A DNA stretch of 34,179 bases from Ascoidea asiatica (lineage: Eukaryota > Ascomycota > Saccharomycetes > Ascoideales > Ascoideaceae): assembly GCA_001600695.1 (NCBI GenBank), contig BCKQ01000011.1, positions 1 through 34,179 of the forward strand, read 5' to 3'. Positions 19,678 through 31,678 of this stretch are shown here, one piece after another (within the stretch, counting starts at the first letter, position 1; each line of letters starts with the position of its first letter). Made by a program: the position numbers and the translations under genes. The notes under the pieces were generated by a model. The model worked only from the letters and a program-made list of their open reading frames with translations, ran no database searches and had not been told where the DNA came from.

Positions 19678-20152
19678 TTAAAATAATGTAATAATTGAAA
19701 ATATGAATAATATTGAAAATATTAATAATAATTTAACTGAATAATAATCAATTTTTTTATAACTACCATTAGTTCTATTCAAAACTTCAACTTGTACAGA
19801 ATCTGTTTCATTAATATTCATATTATTATTATTCAAAATTAAACTTGATGATGATTCAAAATTACTTGAACTTGGATTACTAATTGAATTATATCCAGTA
19901 AACAGATNATAATTATTACTTCTATAATTATTATTATCATTATCATTACTATTAATTGAAATTATACTAGAATATTTAATTTCTGAATATTCTTCAATTG
20001 TTTCTTCACATTTACTCAATTCATTCAATGATAATCCATTACTTATTTTAATATCACAAGTAGTATTACTACCTGTTAAATCTAAACAATTTAAATCTTT
20101 TGCAATACTTATACAAATATATTCATCTTTATTTATACTTTGAATATTATTA

Positions 20153-20183
<31 letters not shown>

Positions 20184-20928
20184 CAATATTTGTATAATCA
20201 AATTCATCACAATCTTTAACTAAAATTATTGATGTTTTTTTTGAAAATTTTGTACTATTATTATTATTTGAAATTTTTAAATTATTCAAATTTATTGAAA
20301 AAATTAAATATGTTTTATTTATAACTTCACATATATTATTATAATTATTTGTATAAAAATAATTATTTTCATATCCACCATTATCTTTTTCTAAAAATGT
20401 ATAAATTATTTGATAATTTTCTTCACTTAATTTTAAAACTGTTAATGTAAATAAATCTTTACCATTTTCATAAGTAATTTCATCATTATCACTATCTTCA
20501 TCATTATCATTATTATTATCATTATAATATGTACCTGTACTGATACTAACAGTAGTACTTAATGGATTAATATATTTTTTAAAATAATCTTTTGAAATAT
20601 TCATAAAACTTTCTGTTAAATTTGAATGATATATAAAACATCCATTATTATTAACTTCTGTTAAAAATGAGGAATAATAATCATTATTTCCACATTTATT
20701 AACATAATATGACGATGATGATGATGATGAAGTTGTTGAACTTAAAAAAGAAGTCAAAGAAGTTAAAGAACTTGAGGAATTTGATATTGTTATAGAAATT
20801 GAACTTTTATTTGTTTCATTATTTATATTATTTATAAAACTTTCAGAAACATTAAGTAAATTGAATAAAATTAACAATATAATTTGAAAATTAATTGATT
20901 TAAATAATGATAATTTCATTCTAACCAA
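19678..20928 (-). CDS. Probable secreted, GPI-anchored or tail-anchored surface protein, family not recognised
   Basis: A 416-residue protein with a basic N-terminus and hydrophobic core (about residues 4-27, ending NVSES) that reads as a signal peptide, and a C-terminal hydrophobic tail (last 18 residues, KLLLIFSILFIFSIITLF) preceded by polar Asn-Gly-Ser, as in GPI-anchored yeast wall proteins. Between them are Ser/Thr-rich stretches, several Asn-x-Ser/Thr sites, Asp/Asn runs and eight Cys residues. A single-pass membrane protein is the alternative. A second Met at residue 4 could equally be the start. An N affects one codon near the C-terminus; next to it is an in-frame CTG (codon 342). I do not recognise the family. 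Confidence 0.6.
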
Positions 20929-22153
20929 AAAAATAATTTGATGAAAGATATTAAAGAATATTAACTAATTAGAATTAGTATTGAGATTTGTATTGAAATT
21001 TATATTGAGATTTGAATAATGAGTGACTGATTAAATTTATTTATAAAAGAGTGAATAAATTAATTATTATGAGTATAATTTAGTTATAAAATCAATTAAT
21101 AAATTAAACATCATAAAAAGAAAAAGTTAAAATATTTCTAAAATATAAAAACCTATTTTCAAAAGTTATCTAAATATCAAAGATATTTCTTTCACTTTTT
21201 ATATTTCTATGGTTATTGAAAATTATCTTTGTTTTTATCTCAAAAACAAAGAAAATAACTTACTCAGAAATAAAAGCAATGATCCTTAATCAAATGTTTA
21301 AAAGAATATTTGTACAGTAATAATTAAATATGGGAAAACAAGTCTAAAAGAAATCATAAAAGGTACCTTTTTTTTTTTCTCTTTGATTCAAATCCTTGTA
21401 ATGAACACATAAGCCAAGGATCTACTCGACTCATTCTTCAATTGATAAACAACTTGACTTCATTTGTATCAATTCAACTCTTTTTTTTTTTTTTTTTTCT
21501 TTTTTATTCTTTACTCCTTTTTAATTTCATAGCATTTCTCACTTCAATTATTCAAAAACAAATCACAAGCTTAACCTGCGTTCCTGAATTCAATCCAAAT
21601 AATATTAAAATATTCAATTAATTTTGGGCTTTTGAACTAGATTTACGAACTCCATACATTTTTAATCAAAAATTATGCAAATTCTCAAGAAATTGGTGTT
21701 TTATATCAAAATGAAATGAATTCACTTCATTTAAAATTTACCTTTTTAATTTATTCTCTAATTTAAAATTCCAGGTTTTTTAATTTAAAACAATTAAAAT
21801 AAAAATTAGGANATCCTTAAAATTGGTCTCATATTGCCAACCCAAATCTAAAATCTAAAATTAGGAGTTTTATTCTATTATTTTTTGATTTGATTTAATT
21901 CATTTTATAGAATTCAAGTTGAAAGAATTAATCTTATTAGAAAGTTTCATTGAAAATAAAAAAACATGACCAAAGTTATATATTTTAATCTATATAAATG
22001 CAAAACACACACAAACACAAAAACACACACAATCCATTAAAATGTTAAACAAAAATGATATAAATATAGGGATATAATTAAAAAAAGTTTTTAAAAAAAT
22101 TAAAAAAAAAAAATTAAGACTTCAAATACTTTGCTTTAAGGTATCAAGTATAT
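20929..22153. other. Intergenic region between surface protein 5' end and ATG11 3' end
   Basis: About 1.2 kb, no gene seen. It should hold the promoter of the surface protein gene (near 20929-21300). A T17-type tract lies near 21481-21498, and an ACAC-rich microsatellite near 22003-22031 lies about 120 bases beyond the ATG11 stop. Confidence 0.6.
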
Positions 22154-25100
22154 TCAAAGATTCTTTAGTTCTTCTTCATCAGCATCCACAAAATACCAAG
22201 TTAACCCTTGACTTAAAGAAAATGGATTCTCATTCAAGTCTTTGAAATTTTCCGGTGTTACTTGATGTTGAGTAATATTGGATATTCTTGCTAAAACCCA
22301 ATCTCTTCCAGCGAGATTTTTTGGATCTTTTTCTTTTAAAAAAAAATGAGGAAATCCTACATTAAAGGCTGTCCATGGTTGAACTGCAGGAGGTTTATTT
22401 GCAGATAATTCCATTTCATAACTAGATGCCGAAATATTTGAACCTGTCAAACTATCGTTAACACCTCTAGTAGGTAAAAACAAAACAAGATCACCAGCTG
22501 TAAAATTTCTAATAGAAATTTTACTTTTTGTACTTATCAATAATTCATTAAAATCATCTTTCAGAACTTTATTTTCTCTTTGAAGTTTTTTAGCTAAATG
22601 TTCAACATCTAAAAATCTCTTAGAAATACAACTTGTTACCAAATCTTTATTTAAAGAAATTGATTCAATGAATTTAGAATATCCGAATTCGAATTCTTCA
22701 TTATGATTATAGTTTGAAATTAAAAAACTACCTTTATTTTCAAGACTATCCAATGAAAGAGACTGAGAACCAACACTGGAAGATTTTTCCACTTTTTCAT
22801 CAGTATAATTTGTTGAATATTCATTACCCTTTAAAATTTCTACAGATTCTTTTGTAGGATCCGAAACATTTTCAAATGAGTTATCAAGTTGTTCATTTCT
22901 ACCAGAAAAATCAATCCAATAAGAAGCTTTTTCAGCTTCTCCAAATATTGGAGTTTTAATTGTATTAGAATCTACAATCAATGATTGACTTTTAGCTTTA
23001 TTTCGTAAACCTTTTACTCTAACAATTTTTAATTTTTCATCACTTGAATTATTTAAAGTAATAAAACCTCTTAAATTGCTCATGGAAACTTTAGTAAGAA
23101 GCAATCCCATCGATTCTAAACCAATGCAAATTATAGATAAATCAACAATTAAAATTTGACTTAAAGCTCTAAGTTTATCAATAAAATTATCTGATACATC
23201 TATCAACTGCAATACTAAACTACTAAGTTGGGCATTTTTGAAATTTAAATCTTTATTAGAATTTTCCAATATTTCATTAGTTTCTTCAAAAGTATCTGAT
23301 TTTGATTTCAATTCTTGAATTTCTTCTTCAAGAACATTTCTTTCTTTAGCCATTTCACTTTCCTTATCGATCATATTTGCTAANAAATCTTGTTTCATTG
23401 AATTAACTTGTTCAAACTTGTTATTTAAAACACTAAATTCTTCCTTGAAAGTTTTATTTCTTTTATTTATTTCTTCAATATTTTTATCTTTTACATTAAT
23501 ATCTTCTTTAAGAAGTGAAATCTCAGAATTCTTTTCTTGGATGGTAATATTTAGTTCCTTAATCTCAGATGTTTTTTCAATAACTTCTTTCTTTAATAAT
23601 TCATTAAGGTTTTCTTCTTCTGGTGATATTTTGGTTGGTGAGAATTTTGGATTCAACTGACCTCTTAACAGATTTATTTCTAAATCCTTTTCAGTTATGG
23701 TCTGATGAAGTTTTTCAATATCTTTATCAAAANTTGAAATTTTATCTTCAAGTTCTTTATTTGAAGTTTTAATGGCANTTAATTTTTCTGAAGATTCAGA
23801 AATATCTGTCTTTAAACTTATATTTTCAGTTTTTACTAATGATAAATCAATGTTAAGCTTTTCTAACTCTTGGTCTTTTTGTTGAAGTAAAGATTTATGA
23901 GAATTTAATTCATCAGTTAAATTTTCTGAATTTTCTTCAGTTTCTTCAATTAACGATTTTAGTCTTAAATTTTCANCTTCATGATTTTTAGATGTTATTT
24001 TCAATTTCTCAATTTCACTTGTTTGAGTTTCAATATCTTTTGAAGCCTTTTCAAATTTTGTTTCCAAAGATAAATTCAAATTTTTTAAAGTTTTAATTTC
24101 AGATTTATTTTTTAATAATTGATTTTCATGTTCTAAATTTTTTTCTTTGATTAATTTATTAAGTTGAATTTTTAAAAGTTCTATTTGCTCAATATATTCT
24201 TTATTTTTGGAACCTAATTCTCTATTTTGAATGAATAATTTATTATTTTCATTTTTCAAATTATTAAGTTTATCATCATTCATATTAAGTGTAAGTTGAG
24301 AAGAAGCAATTTTTGATTTATCCATTAGATTACTGTCAGATTCTTCATTTTCAAGAATAGTTGAACTAATTAGATTGAATCCATTTTTATTTAATTTTAA
24401 AACATCTTTTTTGCNATTATTATTTTTGTTATTATTATTAATTTTATAATTAAACTTCAATCCTTTTTTAGAAGAATTAATTGAAGTTGAAGTTGTAGTT
24501 GAATTTGAATTTGAAGAATTTAATTCAAGTTTTGAAGTATCAATTGTTGTAATTGTTTGAATTTTATTTAAAGAAACTGTTGAATTTGATCTTTGATTAT
24601 GTAAACTTAATTTTCTTTTTAATTGAGCAGAAGGAGAATTTAAATCATTTAATAATAATTTTGGTTGATTTAAAGAATTTAAATTATAATTATTAATATT
24701 TAATAAATTTGGTAAATCAATATTTGAATTATATTGTTTTTTAAAATTTGAAATATTAATATTATTATTATTTAAATTTATTGGCCATTGATTTAAATTT
24801 TTATATTTTTGTTGATGTAATAAACTTTCTAATTTTTTAATTCTTAATTCATAACCTTTAATTAATTGATTATCAGAAAAATTTAAATCATTAAATAAAG
24901 TTGTTTTAATATTTGGATTTAAATTTTCTAAATTATTTTGAATATTATTATTATATAAATTTAAATGATTTAAGAATGAAATTATTAAATTATTATTTGA
25001 ATTTGAAATTTCATTTAAATTTTTTTCAAGTAAATCAATTGAATCTTTTTTAATTTTTAAAGATTTTAAATTATTTATATAATTTAAAATATCATTTTTA

Positions 25101-27126
25101 TTTAAATTTAAATTTAAATTTGGATCTAAATCATTTTTAATTTCTTTAANTTTTTCAATTTGATAAATTTTTAAAGAATTATTATTAAAATAATTGTTAA
25201 AATTATTATTATTTAAAAGATTTAAAATTAAATTACCATAATTTTCAAACCAATTTTTTCTAAAATTTAATTCATTTAAATTTAAATTTTTTAAGAAAAT
25301 ATTTGAAATTTTAATTAAATTTAATAAATTTTTATTAAAATTTAATTTTCTATAAATTTCAATTAAATATAAACCATATAATAAAGGTAAATCAAAAACA
25401 ATTAATAGATTTGATTTAATTTTTTTAAAATTTTCAAAATTTGAAATTTCTAATTTAAAATTTTTTTTAAATTTTAATAAATTATTAAAATTTTTAAAAA
25501 TTTTTAAATTTAAATTTAAATTTAAATTTTTTATTAATAAATTTTTTGTTGAAATTAATTCAATTTGTAAAAAAAATAAATCATTTAATAAATTTGAAAT
25601 TTCTGGAATTAAATTTTTTTTTTTAAATTTAAAAAAATCAATTAATTTATTAAATTGAATTAAAGTTAATTTATTATTTTGATTAATTGATAATTGATTA
25701 AAATTTGGTAAGAATTTTAATAAATTATTTGAATCATTTTTAAAAAAATTAATTTTTGAAATTAAATTATCTAAAATTGAAATTATATTATTTGAAATAT
25801 TTTCAGTATTAATTTCATTTAAAATAATTGAATTTAAAATAATATTTGGATCTTTATTAAGATTTAAATCATTTAAATTTAAATTTAAATTAAGATTTTT
25901 TAAAATAATATTTGAATTAATTAAAATTTTTAAAGAATTATTTAAATTTGAAATTAAAGGATTAAAATTTATTAAAATATTATTATATTTATTTAAAGAA
26001 TTTTTTAAATTTTGAAATAAATTCATTGAAGTTGAATTAAAATTATTTAAAGAATTTAAATCTAATAAATTAGATAAATTTTTTAAAATTTCATTATTAT
26101 TATTACAATTAAATAAATTAATTTTTTTTAAAATATTATTATAAAAATTTAACCAATTTTCATTTTCATTTTCATTTTCATTTTCATTTTCATCATCATT
26201 ATATTTAAATATTAAATTTTTAGATAAATTAAAATTTGAAAAAAATTTTAAATAATTTTTTTTTAAAAAATTAAAAAGAATTAATAAAGAATATAATAAG
26301 AATTTAATTTTATTTAAATTTTTAAAAATTGAATTTTTTATAAATGATAAATCTGAATTTATTGCAGATAACCAACCATGATTTGATAATAATATTGATA
26401 ATAATTGTCTATGATTTGAATTAATATAATTTAAATTTAATAAATTTAAATTTAAAATTGGAGAATCTATTGGTTTTACAATTGAAGAATTATTTAAAAT
26501 ATTATAATCTATATTGTTATTGTTATTATTGTTATTATTGTTATTATTGTTATTGTTGTTGGGTGTTGTATTTGATTGGAGTATATTACTTGTTGAGTGA
26601 TCATATGGATCAGTACCTGTAGTTGTTAATATTGAATTTTCTATACTTGCGCTTTCAGTTATAATGTCTTTACCATTGTCTATATTATTTATATTATTTA
26701 TATTATTTATATTATCTGATAATGAATCATTTTGTATTGAGGATTGATTAAGTGATTGATTATTACTTAAATCATTTGATGTATTATTTGATATATTATT
26801 TAATATATCATTTGATTGATTAATTATTTGATTTTCAGACTGATAATCTTTATTGTTATCATTATTATCATTAATTAAATCATTATTTAAATCATTTGAA
26901 GTATAATTATATAAATATAATTGATTAAAATTTAACCAATTTGAATCTTTTAATTTTATTGAATTTTTAGATAATAAGAATATATTTAATAATGGAATTT
27001 TAAAATTATTTGATAAATAAATTTTAAAATCATNAAAATTTTTAAAATATAATAAATTTAAAAATTCATAATTACCATTAATTGAATTAATAATTTGAAT
27101 TTTATTTAAATTAATTTTTTCATTTA

Positions 27127-27175
<49 letters not shown>

Positions 27176-27262
27176 TGATTTTTTTGTTGAAGATGTTATT
27201 ATTGATAAAGATTGATTGATTGAAGATTGANTATCTAAAATTGAAATATTTTTATTACTCAT
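22154..27262 (-). CDS. ATG11: Selective autophagy scaffold Atg11
   Basis: A 1702-residue protein, longer than S. cerevisiae Atg11 (1178), mainly through Asn-rich expansions. Atg11 links cargo receptors (Atg19, Atg32, Atg36 type) to the Atg1 kinase at the phagophore assembly site. The N-terminus has a ubiquitin-like stretch (GNYEFLNLLYFKNF...IFLLSKN), then a SNHGWLSAINSDL block typical of the family, a long Leu/Asn/Lys helical region, a clear coiled coil (about 1000-1440) and a C-terminal Atg11/FIP200 claw-type domain: FTAGDLVLFLPTRG, PWTAFNVGFPHFFLKE, RDWVLARISNI, NPFSLSQGLTWYFVDADEEEL. Asn runs near residues 30-46 and about 240-253 come from TTA/TTG triplets. Seven N bases occur. One in-frame CTG codon (1567) falls in a heptad core position. 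Start is the first ATG of the ORF. Confidence 0.93.
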
Positions 27263-28874
27263 TCTATTGAATTCATTATAATTATATTGATTGGATATAT
27301 GATTATTGATATATATATATATATATATATATATTTACTTGATTACTTGATTACTTGATTACTTAGTTATATGATTATAAGAATACTATTGATATATTAT
27401 TGAAATAGAGAGAAGAAAGAAGAATAAATATTTTTGAAAAGGGTGCTTTATATTTATATTTATATTTATATTTATATCTATATCTATATTGATAATAGAT
27501 AAAGGTGCTTTATCTTCTGTATTGTTTGAAGTGTGAGACTTTGGTGATACAGAGACTCAAGCGCCGAAAGAAGCAAGGCAAAGAAGCAAGGCTATTAAAT
27601 AGTCAGTAGTCAGTAGTCAGTGTCAAATGTTGCTTTGTTGCTGACACCGGGAAGAAAATCGGAGCTTGCCATTGCCACCCGGAAAGCATCCACAGGACTG
27701 GATCAGAAAGAAGAGCACCCACAGACATGGACTCAGTTCATTGCATCCATGTAGCTGGTATTTAAAAGTGCGTGCGGAAGTGCGTTACAAACAGCGTGTC
27801 GTAGTGCGTGTGAGAATGCGTCGAGACCATACCTGTGCTGCTTGTTTCTTCAAGAAGTCCCTTATAACTGGCTCCAGACTTCTTATTTTCCTAGTTCCTC
27901 CACGTGGACGCCCTGCAGCCAATCAGCATGCGTTCTTGCCACCGTTGGCGCTGTCGATATAAACAATCTTAACCTTAACCTTACTCTTACTCTTACTCTT
28001 TATTATATTATTTATATTATTTATATTATTTATATTATTTATATTATTTTTTATAACAATGCAGACTGAATAAAATAAATAAACTGAATAAAGCGAATAA
28101 ATTCAAAAAGACCTCCAATTGAAGAAGAATAACTCCATAATCAGAAGACAAATATACAATTTCAATAAGGATTTTAAATTATTTTCAAATTTTAACTTAA
28201 TTATTTTAAATTTTCTCCAATTTTTNCAATTTTACTTAATCTTTAATACTTTTAAGAAACTTTCAAGGCTTTTNCCTTTTGTATTTTATATTAATTCTTC
28301 TATAATCAAGTAATCAAGTAATCAAATAATAAAATAATAAAATAATGGAATAACTAATTCAATTCAATTCAAATTTATTCTTCTTTATTATAAGTCACCA
28401 GATATTTAATCTATTTTCTCATTTTAATCTATTCACACTCAAAATTTCAAGTTATTATTAAATAATTTAAAATCTAAAAAATTACTTAAATATGTATAAA
28501 AATAAATTATAAAACCCTTTATAAGATTAACAAAATGATAAAAATTTTAAAACTTCGGTTCAATTTATTCCTTTTTTTAACCTTATGTAAAAAAATAATA
28601 TAAATTGTCATATTTTTATTCAAAATTATTTCAAATTTTTATAAAGTATTCATATGCATTATAACAATTCACAATTCATACTATTATTATCATTTAACTT
28701 GTCAATTTATTAAATTATATATATATATATATATATACAAATGTACTCTTTTTTTTTTTTTTTTGTAAAAAAACATATATTTTAATTTTTGGATCTTTAT
28801 TCATATTCTTTTCACAATCATAATTAATTATTTAATAACTTCAATTATAATTATAATTATAAATATTACCAAAA
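27263..28874. other. Divergent intergenic region ATG11 / PHO89
   Basis: About 1.6 kb, no supported gene. It includes (AT)n at about 27309-27334, GATTACTT tandem units near 27336-27364, TATATT hexamers near 27451-27478, AGTCAGT repeats near 27600-27620, a GC-rich island (27533-27965), ACCTTA/ACTCTT hexamers near 27968-28000, a 9-bp TTATATTAT array near 28003-28047 and (AT)n near 28716-28737. The last 130 bases before PHO89 are AT-rich. Confidence 0.7.
27533..27965. promoter_or_regulatory. GC-rich island between ATG11 and PHO89
   Basis: About 430 bases with GC far above the flanks. It contains five 12-bp units with GCGT in phase (27766-27825), a perfect 10-bp palindrome TCCACGTGGA (27899-27908, E-box CACGTG) and CCAATCA at 27919-27925. 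Pho4 binds CACGTG-type sites in yeast PHO promoters, including that of PHO89, so the E-box may serve PHO89. It is almost 1 kb from that ATG, so this is inference. Confidence 0.5.
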
Positions 28875-30102
28875 ATGAGATCAATTCATAATTTTGATTA
28901 CCTTTTTGCAATTTCAATGATTTTAAGTTTTTTAGATTCTTGGAATATTGGTGCAAATGATATTGCAAATTCTTTTGCATCTTCAATATCTTCAAGATCT
29001 TTAACTTATCCACAAGCTATGATTTTAGCAGGTTTTGCAGAATTTTTAGGTGCTGTATTAGCAGGTTCAAGAGTTTCAGATACAATTAGAACAAAAATTT
29101 TAGATATTGAAAATTTTAAAAAAAATCCATCAATTTTAATTTTAACAATGTCTTCTGCAATTTTTTCTTCTTCAATTTGGTTATCTTTTGCTACAAGTAA
29201 AGGTATGCCAATTTCTACAACTCATTCAATTGTTGGTGGTATTATTGGTGCTGGAATTGCAAGTGGTTCAAATGTTCAATGGGGTTGGGGTGGANTTTCT
29301 CAAATTATTGCTTCTTGGTTCATAGCTCCTGCAATTGCAGGTTCTTTTGCTACCATTATTTTTTTATCATCTAAATTTTTTGTACTTGAAAGAAAAAATG
29401 ATTTAAGAAATGCTTTTATTTATATACCATTTCTTGTATTTATTACAACTTCAATTTTAACAATGCTTATAGTTTGGAAAGGTACACCAAATTTACATCT
29501 TGATGATTTATCAACTTCTGTTATAATAATTTCAATAATTTTTACTGGTTTAATTTGTACTATAATTTATATGTTATTTCCATATCCTTATTTTAAAAGA
29601 AAATTAATTAATGAAGATTGGACTTTAAAATGGTATCATATTTTTATTGGTCCAATATTTTATTTTAAATCAATTGAAAATATACCTCCAATTCCACAAA
29701 ATCATTTATTAGTTAAAGATTTTTATAAAGGTAGAAGACATAATATTATTNAAACAAATTCAAAATTTAATAATTTAAATTTTGATTTAGAAATTAAAAG
29801 TTTAAATTCTTCAAATAAAATTATTAATAATTCAAATAAATTTATAAATAATTCAAATAAATTAATAAATAATTCAAATATTGAAAAAGTTATTTCAAAT
29901 TTAAATAATTCAAATAATAATAAAAAAGGTACTAATCATAATCATAATAATAATAATAATAATAGTTTAGATGATTTAAATTCTTTAGATTATACAAAAG
30001 TTTTTAATTTATCAAATTATAAAAAAACTAATAATTATACTAATAATAATTCAATTAAAGATAAAGATTTTGATCTGGATATAGATATAGATGATGATTA
30101 TG

Positions 30103-30134
<32 letters not shown>

Positions 30135-30425
30135 TTTAATAATGATTATGATAAAAATGGTGATTTAGGTAGTAAATATGATGAAAATTATAATAAAAAA
30201 TTTTCAAAACGTACTTCTGAATATCCAAAAATTAATTATTTTGAAGATATTAATGCAGTTAATTCAATTTCAACACTTAATAATAAAGCTTCAAGTTCAA
30301 ATTTAGATTCAAATCATGATATTTCTTCAATTATAATTGTTTCTAAAGAAAAAAAAAATTTAAATTTTAATAAAGGAATTGAAAATATTAATGAAATTGA
30401 TATTGAAAATAATAATATTAATAAT

Positions 30426-30462
<37 letters not shown>

Positions 30463-31229
30463 TAAATGAGAATGAAGATTATGAAAATAATGATAAACAT
30501 AGAAAAAAAAATATAACTTGGAAAATATTATGGGAATTATTTAAAAAAGGTCCATCAAATTGGCCAAAAGTTATATATTTAATGTTTAAACATGGTTGGG
30601 ATCAAGATATAATTTCAGATCAAATGGAAGGTAAAAATTTTTTAACAGGAGATTTAAAAAAATTACATACAAATTCTAAATTTTATAATAATAAAGTTGA
30701 ATTTTTATTTTCAATTTTACAAGCTTTAACAGCAACTACAATGAGTTTTGCACATGGTTCAAATGATATAAGTAATGCTGCAGGTCCATTAACAACAATT
30801 TATGATATTTGGAAAACAAATGAAGTTAATACTGAAAGTAAAGTACCAGTTTGGGTTTTAATTTATACAGCATCTGCACTTGTTATTGGAGTTTGGACAT
30901 ATGGATATAATATAATGAGATCATTAGGTAATAGATTAATTTTACAATCACCAAGTCGTGGATATTCAATAGAATTAGGTACTGCAATTACAGTAATTTT
31001 TGCATCAAGATTAGGTATTCCAGTATCTTCAACACAATCTGCAGTTGGAGCAACAGTTTTTGTTGGATTATGTAATAAAGATATAAAAGCAGTTAATTGG
31101 AGAATGGTAACATGGTGTTATCTTGGATGGATTATAACATTACCAGTTACTGGATTAATTGCAGGATGTACAATGGCAATAATTGTTAATGCACCAAGAT
31201 GGGATGGTACTTATTCAGTTTCTGGATAA
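28875..31229 (+). CDS. PHO89: Na+/phosphate symporter, PHO-4 family
   Basis: A 784-residue plasma membrane transporter; S. cerevisiae Pho89 has 574. Both conserved PHO-4 halves are present: N-terminal LDSWNIGANDIANSFASS (about 17-34), then GAVLAGSRVSDTIRTKI and SKGMPISTTHSIVGGIIGAG; C-terminal LQALTATTMSFAHGSNDISN, SRLGIPVSSTQSAVGATVFVG, and a last helix ending in IIVNAPRW. The paired GANDIANS/GSNDISNA motifs are the family signature for phosphate and sodium binding. The extra length is in the central hydrophilic loop (about 295-545), expanded with Asn, Asp and Ser runs. One N falls in the TM region and one in the loop. An in-frame CTG (codon 401) lies in an acidic part of the loop. In yeast the gene is induced by low phosphate (Pho4) and alkaline pH. 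Confidence 0.97.
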
Positions 31230-31678
31230 AAAAATTCATCTTTTTATTAATTTCATAATTTCATAATATCATAATTTCATTATTCTTTCATTTCTTTATT
31301 ATTTTTTTTATTCATTCTCCTTATTTTTTTCTCATCTCAATGATGTATTTCATTTGTAAATTAATGATAGAATAAAATTATATTCCACAATCGTTTACAT
31401 AAAACTATCAACTATCAATTATCAATTATCAATTATCAAATATCAAATATCAAATATCAAATATTAAATCAAGTTTCAATTCTTTTTATGCAAATTTGAA
31501 AATCTTTGTCGCATGATCTTACGTAACTGAACTAGAATAGATAATAATTTTTAAAATTAACGTTACCATTTTTTCTNAATTATCATTGTTTACTACTTTA
31601 CTTCACAGCCAGTTGAAGTAGACCTTTATTTATTTTGTATTGTATTCTATCATCTATTTTTTGATATTTTTTACTAAT
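31230..31678. other. Intergenic region downstream of PHO89
   Basis: No gene seen. It contains ATAATTTC repeats near 31254-31280, one copy of the direct repeat CAYAATCGTTTACRTAA (31386-31402), and a 7-bp tandem array (31404-31466). One N at about 31577. Confidence 0.6.
31404..31466 (+). repeat. 7-bp tandem repeat, nine units
   Basis: Units in order are ACTATCA twice, ATTATCA three times, AATATCA three times and AATATTA once. The variants occur in blocks, the pattern expected when slippage spreads point changes along an array. Confidence 0.9.

Noticed and set aside
27666-27962. 98-codon open frame in the GC-rich island
   Set aside because: It begins at TTG, not ATG, and is a by-product of GC-rich sequence with few stops; the Arg-Val repeats simply translate the 12-bp array.
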